DNA of 62,290 bases, from assembly GCA_902762435.1 (NCBI GenBank), contig CACWOH010000026.1, positions 1-62,290 of the forward strand, written 5' to 3'. The notes under the pieces were generated by a model, which was not told where the DNA came from, ran no database searches, and saw only the letters and a list, made by a program, of their open reading frames with translations. A program made the translations under genes and the position numbers. Within the stretch, counting starts at the first letter, position 1; every line of letters begins with the position of its first letter. This stretch comes from an uncultured Bacteroidia bacterium. GTDB taxonomy: Bacteria > Bacteroidota > Bacteroidia > Bacteroidales > UBA932. Positions 8,544 through 17,302 of this stretch are shown here, one piece after another.

Positions 8544-9049
8544 ATCAGTTTTCTAATTTGAATGAACATTTCTTCGGGTGTCGTGTCGTTCACGACCGTA
8601 AAATCGATGCGTGCGGGATCGAAAGACTGCAGGGCGTCGCGTTCCGCGGCCTTGGGGTTGCGCGCGAGCCGCACTTCGTACGGGGCGGTGACGAGCACCA
8701 CCCGGTCGAACAGGCCGTCGAACTGCGGCTTGCCGAGGGCGATGGCCGATTCCACGAAGCGCAGCGGCGCCGTCTGGGCGGCAATCCAGCCGCGCAGGTC
8801 CTCCAGGACATACGGATAGACGACGGACTCCAGCCTGGCGAGTTTCGCGGGGTCGGAGAAGACCGTTCCAATCTGCTCCCAGCGCAGTTCCAGCGCGTCT
8901 TCGATCCGGCATTTCAGGCCCGGGACGAGCGAGTACAGCAGCTTGGTGCGGGAATCGCAGTCATACACGGGAAAACCCAGCGAGGCCAGATAGCGGCAGG
9001 CCTCGGATTTTCCGCTTCCGATCGGACCGGTGACCAGGATCGTCTTCAT
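8528..9049 (-). CDS. coaE: Dephospho-CoA kinase
   Basis: Catalyses the last step of coenzyme A synthesis, phosphorylating the 3'-hydroxyl of dephospho-CoA. The P-loop GPIGSGKS is at residues 8-15 and the substrate motif FPVYDCDS follows. The start chosen (MKTILVTG) lies two bases after the end of the upstream gene. An in-frame ATG ten codons earlier would sit inside that gene and adds no conserved sequence. At 173 residues it is slightly short for the family, which usually has about 190-200. Confidence 0.92.
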   Translation of the reverse strand: MKTILVTGPIGSGKSEACRYLASLGFPVYDCDSRTKLLYSLVPGLKCRIEDALELRWEQIGTVFSDPAKLARLESVVYPYVLEDLRGWIAAQTAPLRFVESAIALGKPQFDGLFDRVVLVTAPYEVRLARNPKAAERDALQSFDPARIDFTVVNDTTPEEMFIQIRKLICKLI

Positions 9050-9050
9050 C

Positions 9051-9980
9051 TTACTCTGCCGTACGGACCAGACAGTCAAACACTTCCGGCGTAATCACAT
9101 AGTCGATCACCCCGTCCGGCAGGCCGTCGCAGCGGGCCACGCAGCGGCCGGTGCGCGAGCCGTTGAAATCCTGCCAGTCGATATAGAAGGACACCTGTCC
9201 GGCGGGGTCGGCAGTCAGCGGGAATACACAGCGGAACACCACCGTGGCGGTGGAAGGGAGGACCGACAAGTCCACCCGAGCCGGCACGTTGCGCGTACCG
9301 ATCCGCTCTTCGCTGCGTATCTCCACGAAACGGGACACCTCCATCGAGTAGATGGACTCCTGGTGGGAGAGACGCACCCCGGAGGGCGGCTCCAGGCGCA
9401 CCTTGCCGTGGACGCTGCTGCGCAGTTCGCTGAGTTCCAGCGGCTTCGTCTGCACGTAGGACAGGTTCTCCAGGCGCGAAGGCTCCCCGTACACGAGCAC
9501 GGAGTCGGGCTGGAGGGTCAGCGGCTTGACGGCCATGTACTGGGGCTCGAAATCGATCGAGGCCACGGGCCGCACGGGGACCTTCTTGTAGGTCTCCTCC
9601 GGGAAGGAGAACTCAAGGTCGTCGGAGATGAAGTTCTCCACCGTCACACCGTCCCCGAACAACTGGGGAACGTAACGGTAGAGGCTGGCGTTGGCAATCG
9701 AGTACCATTCCCCCCTGACGTGCCGGAATTCGGCGGCGCCGAACTGTACCTGGACCGGCCGCTTGTGCCGGCGCCCCAGGACGAGGTGCCGGAAGCCGGA
9801 AGCGTCCACCTGCGCGGTCGCGGTCGCTTCCGAGGTGGACACGGCGGCCCGCCCCTCGATGTTGCTGACGGCGACCACCGGCACGCTCACGATCGAGGCG
9901 TAGTTCTGCGACAGGTTGTGTACGATCCAGAAACTGGCCGACAACAGCACGCAGAGCAGGAATTGCACCCACTTCTTCAC
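9051..9980 (-). CDS. YbbR-domain envelope protein
   Basis: A 309-residue protein with one N-terminal membrane segment (residues 4-22) and a β-rich extracytoplasmic part. The part reads as YbbR-like repeats (for example YKKVPVRPVASIDF, then DSVLVYGEPSRL). In Firmicutes the YbbR protein CdaR modulates the diadenylate cyclase CdaA. No cyclase gene is in this window, so that role cannot be transferred. It sits between yajC and coaE, a usual Bacteroidota order. Confidence 0.75.
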   Translation of the reverse strand: MKKWVQFLLCVLLSASFWIVHNLSQNYASIVSVPVVAVSNIEGRAAVSTSEATATAQVDASGFRHLVLGRRHKRPVQVQFGAAEFRHVRGEWYSIANASLYRYVPQLFGDGVTVENFISDDLEFSFPEETYKKVPVRPVASIDFEPQYMAVKPLTLQPDSVLVYGEPSRLENLSYVQTKPLELSELRSSVHGKVRLEPPSGVRLSHQESIYSMEVSRFVEIRSEERIGTRNVPARVDLSVLPSTATVVFRCVFPLTADPAGQVSFYIDWQDFNGSRTGRCVARCDGLPDGVIDYVITPEVFDCLVRTAE

Positions 9981-10307
9981 CTACTTCTTCTCTGCAGGGG
10001 GCTCGGCGGTGGTGTCCTTGTTGATGGAGGTCTTGTCCACGCGGATCTTGACTTCGCCGTCCACCTTCACGAGCACGGTGCGCTCGTCGATGTCGGCCAC
10101 GGTGCCGTAGATACCGCCGGCGGTGATGACCTTGTCACCCTTCTTAAGGGCGTTGCGCATCTCCTCCAACGCCTTCTGCTGCTTGCGCTGCGGGCGGATC
10201 ATGAAGAGCCAAATCACCAGGAACATCAGGGCGAGCATCAGCAGGAAGCTCCAGCTCGAGCTGCCGGCAGCAGGCTGGCCGGCTGCCTGTAAAATCATGG
10301 AAATCAT
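9981..10307 (-). CDS. yajC: Preprotein translocase auxiliary subunit YajC
   Basis: A single-span inner-membrane protein associated with SecDF and the SecYEG translocon. The 108 residues contain one transmembrane segment (about 21-37), the RPQRKQQK motif right after it, and a conserved small domain with VITAGGIYGTVADID. It directly abuts the ybbR stop and follows nusB by one base. Confidence 0.93.
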   Translation of the reverse strand: MISMILQAAGQPAAGSSSWSFLLMLALMFLVIWLFMIRPQRKQQKALEEMRNALKKGDKVITAGGIYGTVADIDERTVLVKVDGEVKIRVDKTSINKDTTAEPPAEKK

Positions 10308-10308
10308 A

Positions 10309-11232
10309 TTATTGATTGTTTTGGTTGATCAGTTTGTCCAGCAGGCCGTTCACGAATCCGCTGCTCTCCGGGGTACTGTAGTACTTGGAAATCTCCACGT
10401 ACTCGTTGATGATGATGCGCGGCGAGACGGCCGGCCAGGCCTTCGCTTCGGCCATGCCGCAGGCGATGAGCGCCAGGTCCGTGGTACAGAGGCGGTCGCG
10501 GGTCCACTTCGGCGTGAGCTCCGCCACGCGGGCGCTGAATTCGTCATAACCCGTGTAGGCCGTACGCAGCAGCGTCACGACGAACTTCCGGTCGCTCTCG
10601 AATCCCTCGTGTCCGGGGAGTTCGCTCTGGTAGAGCGGCGGCAGCTGCCAGGTCTCGCCCTTGCCGAGCGCGTAGAACGAGCGGCAGCACCAGCCCAGGG
10701 CGTAGCCCAGGTCGTCGTTCCAGTGGATGGACAGGTCTTCGAGGATGTCGGCCAGGTCGCGGTCGTCCTCGAGTTCGCGCTCGAAGATCTTCACCCACAG
10801 GCGGGCGTCCTCCTCCAGCGAGGATTCCCCGCTGTCCAGGTACTCCTTGAAATACTTCCGGCTGCGGATGCGTTCGTACAGGCGGCGGAGCAGGACGTCG
10901 TACTGGTCCCAGGAAAACTTCTTCTTGGCGACGAGTTTGGTGAAATCGGGATCCTGCGACAGCAGGGACGCGATCCGGTTTTCGACGAACTTGAGATTGG
11001 GATGGAGTTCCTCCTCCGTGGGATTGAACTTGGAACGGGCCGCTTCGATGCGGGATTTCGCCTCCGCCGTGAGGGGGCCGCACAAGGCCATCAGGAACAG
11101 GTACAGGTCCCGGGTGGACTCACACGAGATATCGAGAAGGGCTTCCGCATCCTTGAGAGTCATACCGTGGTTTTCCGCGTAGCAGTAAACGGCCTTGAAA
11201 GCCTTGATACGGAGAATTCTTCGGTTGAGCAT
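10309..11232 (-). CDS. nusB: Transcription antitermination factor NusB
   Basis: An RNA-binding antitermination factor that acts with NusE (S10) at rRNA operons. At 307 residues it has the long Bacteroidota architecture: an extra N-terminal helical half, then the classical NusB fold at the C-terminus (DRLCTTDLALIACGMAEA, ISKYYSTPESSGFVNGLLD). The start MLNRRILRIK is chosen because the promoter box lies between it and the next upstream ATG. It heads the operon nusB-yajC-ybbR-coaE-DUF5606-rimO. Confidence 0.9.
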   Translation of the reverse strand: MLNRRILRIKAFKAVYCYAENHGMTLKDAEALLDISCESTRDLYLFLMALCGPLTAEAKSRIEAARSKFNPTEEELHPNLKFVENRIASLLSQDPDFTKLVAKKKFSWDQYDVLLRRLYERIRSRKYFKEYLDSGESSLEEDARLWVKIFERELEDDRDLADILEDLSIHWNDDLGYALGWCCRSFYALGKGETWQLPPLYQSELPGHEGFESDRKFVVTLLRTAYTGYDEFSARVAELTPKWTRDRLCTTDLALIACGMAEAKAWPAVSPRIIINEYVEISKYYSTPESSGFVNGLLDKLINQNNQ

Positions 11233-11253
11233 ACTTTCAAACAAATTTGTCTG

Positions 11254-11261
11254 CAAAGATA
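11254..11261 (-). promoter_or_regulatory. -7 box for the nusB operon
   Basis: CAAAGATA is TATCTTTG on the minus strand, 21 bases upstream of the nusB start. It rules out an in-frame ATG at 11265, which would lie upstream of transcription start. Confidence 0.65.
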
Positions 11262-11283
11262 GCAAGTAATCCAGAAAAAAACT

Positions 11284-11291
11284 TATTTTTG
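11284..11291 (+). promoter_or_regulatory. -7 box for the PUR-alpha-like gene
   Basis: TATTTTTG matches TAnnTTTG, 27 bases before the start codon. It is divergent from the nusB promoter 22 bases away. Confidence 0.6.
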
Positions 11292-11318
11292 TAAGAACAT
11301 ATCCATAAATTATTCGCT

Positions 11319-11663
11319 ATGTACAGAGAGGATTACGACTCGGCGAGATTTGAGAGCCGGGATGCGGAAGATGTCTATTCCAAGCCTGTGCGGGCCGGAA
11401 AACGGACCTATTTCTTCGACGTGAAGGCGACCAGGGGCCGCAAGGATTTCTACCTCACCATCACGGAGAGCAAGCGCCGGACCAACCCGGACGGATCTTT
11501 CAACTACGACAAGCACAAGATCTTTCTCTACAAGGAGGACTTCGAGAAGTTCGCCGAGGGTTTGGACGAGGTGATCGCTTACATCAGGGACAACTGCTTC
11601 CACGGAGAGATTCCGCAGCGGACGGCGGAGGGATTCGGCGAAGCGGATTTCGAGGAGCTCTGA
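11319..11663 (+). CDS. DUF3276 / PUR-alpha-like nucleic-acid-binding protein
   Basis: A 114-residue protein of the bacterial PUR family, which adopts a Whirly-like fold and binds single-stranded DNA or RNA. The single PUR repeat runs from about residue 20 to 95, with KRTYFFDVKATRGRKDFYL, the ESKRR turn and the KIFLYKEDFEKF strand-helix. The acidic tail is usual for Bacteroidota members. Its TGA overlaps the ATG of the next gene by one base (TGATG), so the deaminase is probably translated by reinitiation. Confidence 0.82.
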   Translation: MYREDYDSARFESRDAEDVYSKPVRAGKRTYFFDVKATRGRKDFYLTITESKRRTNPDGSFNYDKHKIFLYKEDFEKFAEGLDEVIAYIRDNCFHGEIPQRTAEGFGEADFEEL

Positions 11664-12937
11664 TGGGTTCCATCCTGCTTCGGGATGTCACGGTCGGAGG
11701 CGACCGCAAGGACATCCTGATCTCCCGGGGGCGCATCAGCAAGATCGGTCCGGCCGGCGATTCCGTCCGCTGGGAAATGGCCGGCGACCTTGAGATGATG
11801 GACTGCTCCGGCAAGGTGGCCATCCCCGGATTCATCAATATGCACACCCACTCGCCGATGTCGCTCATGCGCGGTATCGGCGAGGATATGCTTTTCTACG
11901 ACTGGCTCGCCAAGATCTGGAAGATCGAGGATCACCTCGACCACGATTTCGTGTACTGGGCCACGAAGGTCTCCTGCCTGGAGATGATCCGCACCGGCAC
12001 CACGGCCTTCAACGACCAGTACTGGTTCTTCGATTCCTCGGTCAAGGCCGCCCGCGAAATGGGCCTGCGCATCGCCACCGGCTATGACGTGATGGACAAG
12101 GGCAGCCACGAAGAGGCGGAGCGCCAGAAGGAGCAGTGCATCGCCAAAAGCGAGGCCTTCCTGCACGCGGGCGACCCCGGGCACATCTACGGGCTCGCCT
12201 TCCACGCCATCTATTCGGTCAGCGAGGAGATGATCCTCTGGACCAGCGAGCTGGCGCGCAAGTACGACGTCAACCTCCACATCCACCTCTGCGAGACGCA
12301 GAAGGAGGTGGAGGACTGCAAGGCCGCCCACGGCGGGCTCACCCCGGTCGAATACCTCGACCGCCTCGGCGTGCTCTCCCCCCGCCTGCTCGCCGCCCAC
12401 ACCCTCTGGCTCACCCCCCACGACATCGAACTGCTCGCCGAACACGGCGTGCACTGCATCCACAACATCAACTCCAACGCCAAGCTCTCCTCCGGCTACC
12501 GCTTCCTCTACAACGAGATGCGCGACGCCGGCATCAACCTCTGCCTGGGCACGGACGGCTGCGCGTCGTCCAACAACCTCGATATGCTCGAGGCGATGAA
12601 GACCTCCGCCCTCTTCCAGAAGGCCTGGCGGCAGGACCCTTCCGCCCTGCCGCTGCAAGAGCTGATGGACATGGCGACGGTCAACGGCGCCCGGGCCCTG
12701 CGCCTCGACGCCGGCCGTATCGAGGAAGGCGCGGCCGCCGACCTGTCGATCGTCGATACCGACAACACCTTCTTCCTCTCCCCCGGCCCGTTCCTGGCGA
12801 ACCTGGTGTATTCCGCACATTCGGACTGCATCGACTCCGTCATCTGCGACGGCCGCTTCCTGATGCGCCACCGCGAGATCCCTGGCGAGCAGGAAATCGT
12901 CGAGCAGGCCCGCAAGGTCATCTCAAAAATCATCTAA
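11663..12937 (+). CDS. mtaD: 5-methylthioadenosine / S-adenosylhomocysteine deaminase
   Basis: A metal-dependent amidohydrolase predicted to deaminate methylthioadenosine, S-adenosylhomocysteine or adenosine to inosyl products. Metal ligands are visible in MHTHSPMS (early strand), in HIHLCET, and in the late GTDGCASSNN motif. At 424 residues it has the normal length. The downstream nucleoside phosphorylase would accept a purine nucleoside product, so the pair forms a salvage route. Other amidohydrolases such as guanine deaminase are possible, but the motif set fits the MtaD/SsnA group best. Confidence 0.82.
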   Translation: MGSILLRDVTVGGDRKDILISRGRISKIGPAGDSVRWEMAGDLEMMDCSGKVAIPGFINMHTHSPMSLMRGIGEDMLFYDWLAKIWKIEDHLDHDFVYWATKVSCLEMIRTGTTAFNDQYWFFDSSVKAAREMGLRIATGYDVMDKGSHEEAERQKEQCIAKSEAFLHAGDPGHIYGLAFHAIYSVSEEMILWTSELARKYDVNLHIHLCETQKEVEDCKAAHGGLTPVEYLDRLGVLSPRLLAAHTLWLTPHDIELLAEHGVHCIHNINSNAKLSSGYRFLYNEMRDAGINLCLGTDGCASSNNLDMLEAMKTSALFQKAWRQDPSALPLQELMDMATVNGARALRLDAGRIEEGAAADLSIVDTDNTFFLSPGPFLANLVYSAHSDCIDSVICDGRFLMRHREIPGEQEIVEQARKVISKII

Positions 12938-12956
12938 CCAATTAACACTGAACTAT

Positions 12957-13784
12957 ATGGACAGCAGAATCCGCACCTACCAAGTCGCCGCAGACTACAT
13001 CCGCCAGCAGATCGGCGGATACACCCCGCTGGTCGGCATCGTGCTCGGCAGCGGCCTCGGCCGGCTCGCCGACCGGATCCAGGAGCCCGTCGTCATCCCG
13101 TACAAGAGCATCCCCGGCTTCCCGGTCTCCACGGCCGTGGGCCACAAGGGCAATTTCATCGTCGGCCGCCTGGGCGGCAAGATCGTGATGGCCATGCAGG
13201 GCCGTTTCCACTATTATGAAGGCTATCCGATGGAGCTGGTGACCATCGGCGTGCGCACGATGGCCGTGCTCGGCGTACAGGACCTGTTCGTGTCCAACGC
13301 CGCCGGGGCCGCGAATCCGGATTTCCGCGTGGGCGACCTCGTCATCATCCGGGACCACATCAGCATGTTCCCGAATCCGCTGATCGGGCCGAATCTCGAG
13401 GAGATGGGACCGCGTTTCCTGGATATGACCTGCGCCTATGACACCGAACTGCGTGCGCTGGCCGAGAAATGCGCGGACGGCCTGGGGATTCCGCTTCAGA
13501 AAGGCGTGTATTTCGGCAGCACGGGTCCGACCTACGAGACCCCGGCCGAAGTACGCTTCTACCGCACCATCGGCGCCGACCTGCTGGGCATGTCCACCAT
13601 CCCGGAGGTCATCGTGGCCCGCCACTGCGGCATGCGGGTGTTCGGCATGTCGGTCGTGACGAACTGCGCCCATTTCGACAATGTTACGGAGAATCTCAAC
13701 GACGGCGACGACGTCGTGAAGCAGGCGGACGCCGCTGCGGAGCGGATGAGTTCCCTCTTCGCCGCGATGGTGGCCGCACTGTAG
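12957..13784 (+). CDS. punA: Purine nucleoside phosphorylase
   Basis: Phosphorolyses purine nucleosides to the free base and ribose-1-phosphate in the cytosol. The 275 residues show the trimeric-type signature: phosphate loop VLGSGLG near residue 25, GRFHYYEGY, FVSNAAGAANP, STGPTYETPAE, and FGMSVVTNCA. It follows the deaminase by 19 bases without an apparent promoter. It ends nine bases from the convergent dsbD. Confidence 0.93.
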   Translation: MDSRIRTYQVAADYIRQQIGGYTPLVGIVLGSGLGRLADRIQEPVVIPYKSIPGFPVSTAVGHKGNFIVGRLGGKIVMAMQGRFHYYEGYPMELVTIGVRTMAVLGVQDLFVSNAAGAANPDFRVGDLVIIRDHISMFPNPLIGPNLEEMGPRFLDMTCAYDTELRALAEKCADGLGIPLQKGVYFGSTGPTYETPAEVRFYRTIGADLLGMSTIPEVIVARHCGMRVFGMSVVTNCAHFDNVTENLNDGDDVVKQADAAAERMSSLFAAMVAAL

Positions 13785-13793
13785 CGGGGCTCG

Positions 13794-15704
13794 TCAGAGA
13801 GCCTGATCCAGGAAGTCTATAAAACCTTGGATGTCAAGGTTATAGGGACGGGGGCCGGCAATCCGGCTCCCGTCGCCGTTCAGGAGGAAGTAGTTCGGCT
13901 GCGCATTCACGCCGAAGTCGTGCAGGGCGATGTATGAGTTGACGCGCCCCACGTCCTTGAGCGGTTTCCCGTGTTCGTTGAGCACCCACTCGGACTCCGG
14001 CAGTTTGGTCTTATCGTCCACGTGGAGCGCGACGATCACGAAGTCGTCCCGCAGGCGGCGGAGCACCTCGGGATCGGACCACACGCGGCTCTCCATCTCC
14101 CGGCAGTTCACGCAGCCGTAGCCCGTGAAATCCAGGAATACCGGCTTCCCGCTTTCCCGCGCGGCAGCAAGGCCGTCGTCCAGCCGCTCATAGGCCGGCA
14201 GGCCGTGGGCCACGCGGATCATCCCGTCAGGAAGCGCTTCGTCCGGAACCGCGGCGTTCCGGGCCTGTCCCGTCGCCCCGGGCGCAAGCACGAAGTCCTG
14301 CGTCTCCAAGGGCGGCAGATAGCCGGAAATGGCCTTCAGCGGCGCGCCCCACATCCCGGGAACCAGATACACCACGAAAGCGAACACGGCGATCGAGAGC
14401 GCCAGCCGGGGCACGGACAGGTACTCCAGGGGCGTGTCGTGCTTGAAACGGATCTTGCCGATCAGGTAGAGCCCCAACAGGAAGAAGACCGCGATCCAGA
14501 TGGCCAGGTAGACCTCGCGGTCCAGCAGGTGCCAGTGGTAGGTCTGGTCCGCCGTGCTGAGGAACTTCAGGCCCAGGGCGATCTCGATGAAACCGAGCAC
14601 GACCTTGACCGAATTGAGCCAGCCGCCGCTCTTGGGCAATTTCTTCAGCAGCGAGGGGAAGAGCGCCAGGATGGTGAACGGCAGGGCGAAAGCCACGCTG
14701 AACGCCAGCATAGTGACCATCGGGGTCCAGAACTCGCCCTGCGTGCTCTTGATGAGCACGGTGCCCACAATCGGGCCGGTACAGCTGAAACTGACCAGCA
14801 CGAGGGTGAGCGCCAGGAAGAAGATGCCGCCGAGGCCCTTGCGGTCGCTGTTCTTGTCGGCGCTGTTGGTCCAGCTGGACGGGAGCGTAATCTCGAAGGC
14901 GCCGAAGAAACTCGCGGCGAAGACCATGAACACCAGGAAGAAGATGAGGTTGGGCAGCCAGTGGGTGGACAGCCAGTTGAAGATGTCCGCCGTGACGCCG
15001 CTGCCACCCACGATCCACGTAATGCCGATTATCAGGCTGATCGGGACGGTATAAAGCAGGATGATGAAAAGTCCGTACAGGAAGGCTTTCAGGCGGCCCT
15101 GACGGGGGTTTTCGCTGCCCTTCATGAAGAAGGAGACGGTCATCGGGACCATCGGGAAGACGCAGGGCGTGAGGAGCATCGCGAAGCCCCACAGGATCGC
15201 CTCCAGAATCAGGGCCCAGAGGCCCCCGGCCGCGGTGTTCTGCTGCTCCCGGCCGGAAACGTCCGACTGCGTCGGACCCCACCGCTGCGCTTCGCTTGCG
15301 GTCCCCCCTCTTAACGTGCCGAGGGTGGCAGTGTTTCCTGCCGGGACAGCAGAACTACCGCTACGGTCGCCGGAGGCACCACCTTCACCGGTTAACTCCG
15401 GGACAGCAGAACCACCGCTACGGTCGCTGCCAGGCGAGACGTTTCCCAGGCCGATACGCCCTTCTCCCGCAGCCTCAGTAGCTTTGCTGATATACAGATC
15501 GAAGTCCCAGTCGACGGGCATATAGCACGCGTCGCCCTTGCAGGGCATATACGTGACCGTGCCGGTCACGTGGTCGATCCCCTCGTCCAGATCGCCCGTC
15601 AGGACGATCTGCTGCCCCTCCGGAGACTCCTTGACCTCGGACTTCCAGTGGATCTGCGGCGTCAGCTGCAACAGCAGCGCGGCAAGCAGGAGAAAGCGGG
15701 ACAT
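13794..15704 (-). CDS. dsbD: Thiol:disulfide interchange protein DsbD with shortened N-domain and repeat-derived linker
   Basis: Moves electrons from cytoplasmic thioredoxin to the periplasm. A signal peptide is followed by a short α-domain that still has a Cys pair (MPCKGDACYMP). It is about 50 residues shorter than usual in my recollection of Bacteroidota homologues. Next comes an unusual low-complexity linker of about 65 residues, encoded by a repeat cluster. The eight-helix membrane domain keeps its redox cysteines (LLTPCVFP and SFSCTGPI). The C-terminal thioredoxin-like domain has GYGCVNCREM. It is 13 bases downstream of rny. The membrane and C-terminal parts look intact; α-domain function is uncertain. 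Confidence 0.9.
   Translation of the reverse strand: MSRFLLLAALLLQLTPQIHWKSEVKESPEGQQIVLTGDLDEGIDHVTGTVTYMPCKGDACYMPVDWDFDLYISKATEAAGEGRIGLGNVSPGSDRSGGSAVPELTGEGGASGDRSGSSAVPAGNTATLGTLRGGTASEAQRWGPTQSDVSGREQQNTAAGGLWALILEAILWGFAMLLTPCVFPMVPMTVSFFMKGSENPRQGRLKAFLYGLFIILLYTVPISLIIGITWIVGGSGVTADIFNWLSTHWLPNLIFFLVFMVFAASFFGAFEITLPSSWTNSADKNSDRKGLGGIFFLALTLVLVSFSCTGPIVGTVLIKSTQGEFWTPMVTMLAFSVAFALPFTILALFPSLLKKLPKSGGWLNSVKVVLGFIEIALGLKFLSTADQTYHWHLLDREVYLAIWIAVFFLLGLYLIGKIRFKHDTPLEYLSVPRLALSIAVFAFVVYLVPGMWGAPLKAISGYLPPLETQDFVLAPGATGQARNAAVPDEALPDGMIRVAHGLPAYERLDDGLAAARESGKPVFLDFTGYGCVNCREMESRVWSDPEVLRRLRDDFVIVALHVDDKTKLPESEWVLNEHGKPLKDVGRVNSYIALHDFGVNAQPNYFLLNGDGSRIAGPRPYNLDIQGFIDFLDQAL
15261..15427. 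repeat. Palindrome and direct-repeat cluster inside dsbD
   Basis: Four elements lie together in the linker-coding part of dsbD. GTCCGAC-tgc-GTCGGAC (15261-15277) is a perfect seven-base stem. A second hairpin at 15281-15302 has ACCGC/GCGGT arms. Two 30-base copies beginning CCGGGACAGCAGAAC (15341-15370 and 15398-15427) differ at one base and are offset by 57 bases, or 19 codons. The frame is kept, so the repeats are translated, giving twice a block like DRSGxSAVP. This resembles a dispersed palindromic element that landed in a tolerant linker. Confidence 0.75.
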
Positions 15705-15716
15705 AAGCGGCGCGGA

Positions 15717-17252
15717 TTACTTGGCGATGGCGACGGAACGGGTCTCGCGGATCACGGTGATCTTCACCTGGCCCGGATAGGTCATCTCGTCCTGGATACG
15801 CTGTGCGATATCGGTGGACAGGCGGGCGGCCTGCTCGTCGGACACCTCTTCGGCGCCCACGATCACGCGGAGCTCGCGCCCCGCCTGGATGGCGTAGGAC
15901 TTGGTCACGCCCGGATAGGAGGCGGCCAGGTCTTCCATTCCCTTGAGACGCTTGATATAGGACTCGATCACCTCGCGGCGTGCACCCGGACGGGCGCCGG
16001 AGATGGCGTCGCCCACCAGCACCAGCGGCGCATAGATGGAAGTCATCTCCATCTCCTCGTGGTGCGCGCCCACGGCATTGCAGATTTCGGGACGCTCCTT
16101 GTACTGCTCGGCCAGTTTGGCGCCCAGGATGGCGTGCGGAAGTTCCGGATCCTGGTCGCTGACCTTGCCGATATCGTGCAGGAGGCCGGCGCGGCGGGCC
16201 ACCTTCGGGTTCAGCCCCAGTTCGGAGGCCATGATGGCGCAGATGTTCGCCACCTCGCGGGAGTGCTGCAGGAGGTTCTGCCCGTAGGAAGAACGGTATT
16301 TCATGCGGCCGATGAGCTTGACCAGCTCCAGGTTGAGGCCGTGGATGCCCATGTCGATGCAGGTGCGTTTGCCCGTTTCCAGAATCTCGTCCTCGAGCTG
16401 CTTGCTCACCTTCGCGACCACTTCTTCGATGCGGGCGGGATGGATGCGGCCGTCGATCACCAGCTGGTGCAACGACAGGCGCGCCACCTCGCGGCGGACC
16501 GGATCGAAAGCGGAGAGCAGGATGGCGTCGGGGGTGTCGTCCACGACGATCTCGACGCCCGTAGCGGCCTCCAGCGCGCGGATGTTGCGGCCTTCCCGGC
16601 CGATGATGCGGCCCTTTACCTCATCGTTCTCGATGGGGAAGGTGGTGACGGCGTTCTCGATGGCCGTTTCCGTCGCGGTGCGCTGGATCGTGTTGATGAC
16701 GATGCGCTTCGCTTCCCGGGCGGCATTGAGCCGCGCTTCGTCCATCGTATCGTTGATATAGGCCTGCGCTTCGCTGCGCGCCTCGGCCTTCATATTCTCG
16801 ACCAGCATCTTGCGGGCCTCTTCGGCGGTCATTCCGGCGATGTTTTCAAGCTCCTTGTTGACCTGTGCCGTGATGCGGTCGCATTCCTCCATCTTGGCGT
16901 CGAGCTTGTTCTTCAGGGCGTTCACCTGGCCTTTCTGGGAATCCAGGTCGTGCTGCCGGCGGTCCAGTTCCCCCTGCTGCTGCTTCAGCTGGCCTTCCCG
17001 GGACTTGATATTGTTCTCCCGGTCGCGGAGTTCGTTGTTCTTCTTGCCCACGAACGCCTCGTGCTCGCTCTTCATCTGGAGGAATTTCTCCTTGGCCTGC
17101 AGGATCTTCTGCTGCTTGACGTTCTCGGCCTCGAGATTCGCCTTTTCGATGATGGCGTCGGCGCGTCCCTTGGACGCGGCGCGGCTGACCAGTATATAAA
17201 TTGCAAGGGCCAGGACAGCGCCTGCAACTGCTGCTAGGATATAGTACAACAT
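15717..17252 (-). CDS. rny: Ribonuclease Y
   Basis: A membrane-anchored endoribonuclease that initiates mRNA decay. The order is one N-terminal transmembrane segment (residues 1-24), a long coiled coil to about residue 200, a KH domain ([17 protein letters not shown]), and an HD domain with the metal motif LLHDIGK. The start MLYYILAA gives 511 residues, the normal length. Upstream in-frame ATGs would read through the structured leader. It lies between a probable 6S RNA and dsbD. A hairpin in the leader ends 13 bases before the start codon and may control translation. Confidence 0.93.
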   Translation of the reverse strand: MLYYILAAVAGAVLALAIYILVSRAASKGRADAIIEKANLEAENVKQQKILQAKEKFLQMKSEHEAFVGKKNNELRDRENNIKSREGQLKQQQGELDRRQHDLDSQKGQVNALKNKLDAKMEECDRITAQVNKELENIAGMTAEEARKMLVENMKAEARSEAQAYINDTMDEARLNAAREAKRIVINTIQRTATETAIENAVTTFPIENDEVKGRIIGREGRNIRALEAATGVEIVVDDTPDAILLSAFDPVRREVARLSLHQLVIDGRIHPARIEEVVAKVSKQLEDEILETGKRTCIDMGIHGLNLELVKLIGRMKYRSSYGQNLLQHSREVANICAIMASELGLNPKVARRAGLLHDIGKVSDQDPELPHAILGAKLAEQYKERPEICNAVGAHHEEMEMTSIYAPLVLVGDAISGARPGARREVIESYIKRLKGMEDLAASYPGVTKSYAIQAGRELRVIVGAEEVSDEQAARLSTDIAQRIQDEMTYPGQVKITVIRETRSVAIAK

Positions 17253-17265
17253 AGTATATAAATTA

Positions 17266-17300
17266 AACAGTATCCACCTGTATGTCAAGCAGATACTGTT
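17266..17300 (-). repeat. Hairpin in the rny leader
   Basis: AACAGTATC (17266-17274) and GATACTGTT (17292-17300) are perfect inverted repeats. On the minus strand the stem ends 13 bases before the rny ATG and is followed by an AU-rich stretch. It could act on translation, or as the terminator tail of the upstream RNA. Confidence 0.55.
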
Positions 17301-17302
17301 AA

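Noticed and set aside
15341-15427. Direct repeats that could suggest a CRISPR array
   Set aside because: Only two copies, inside and in frame with dsbD, and no cas genes anywhere in the window.
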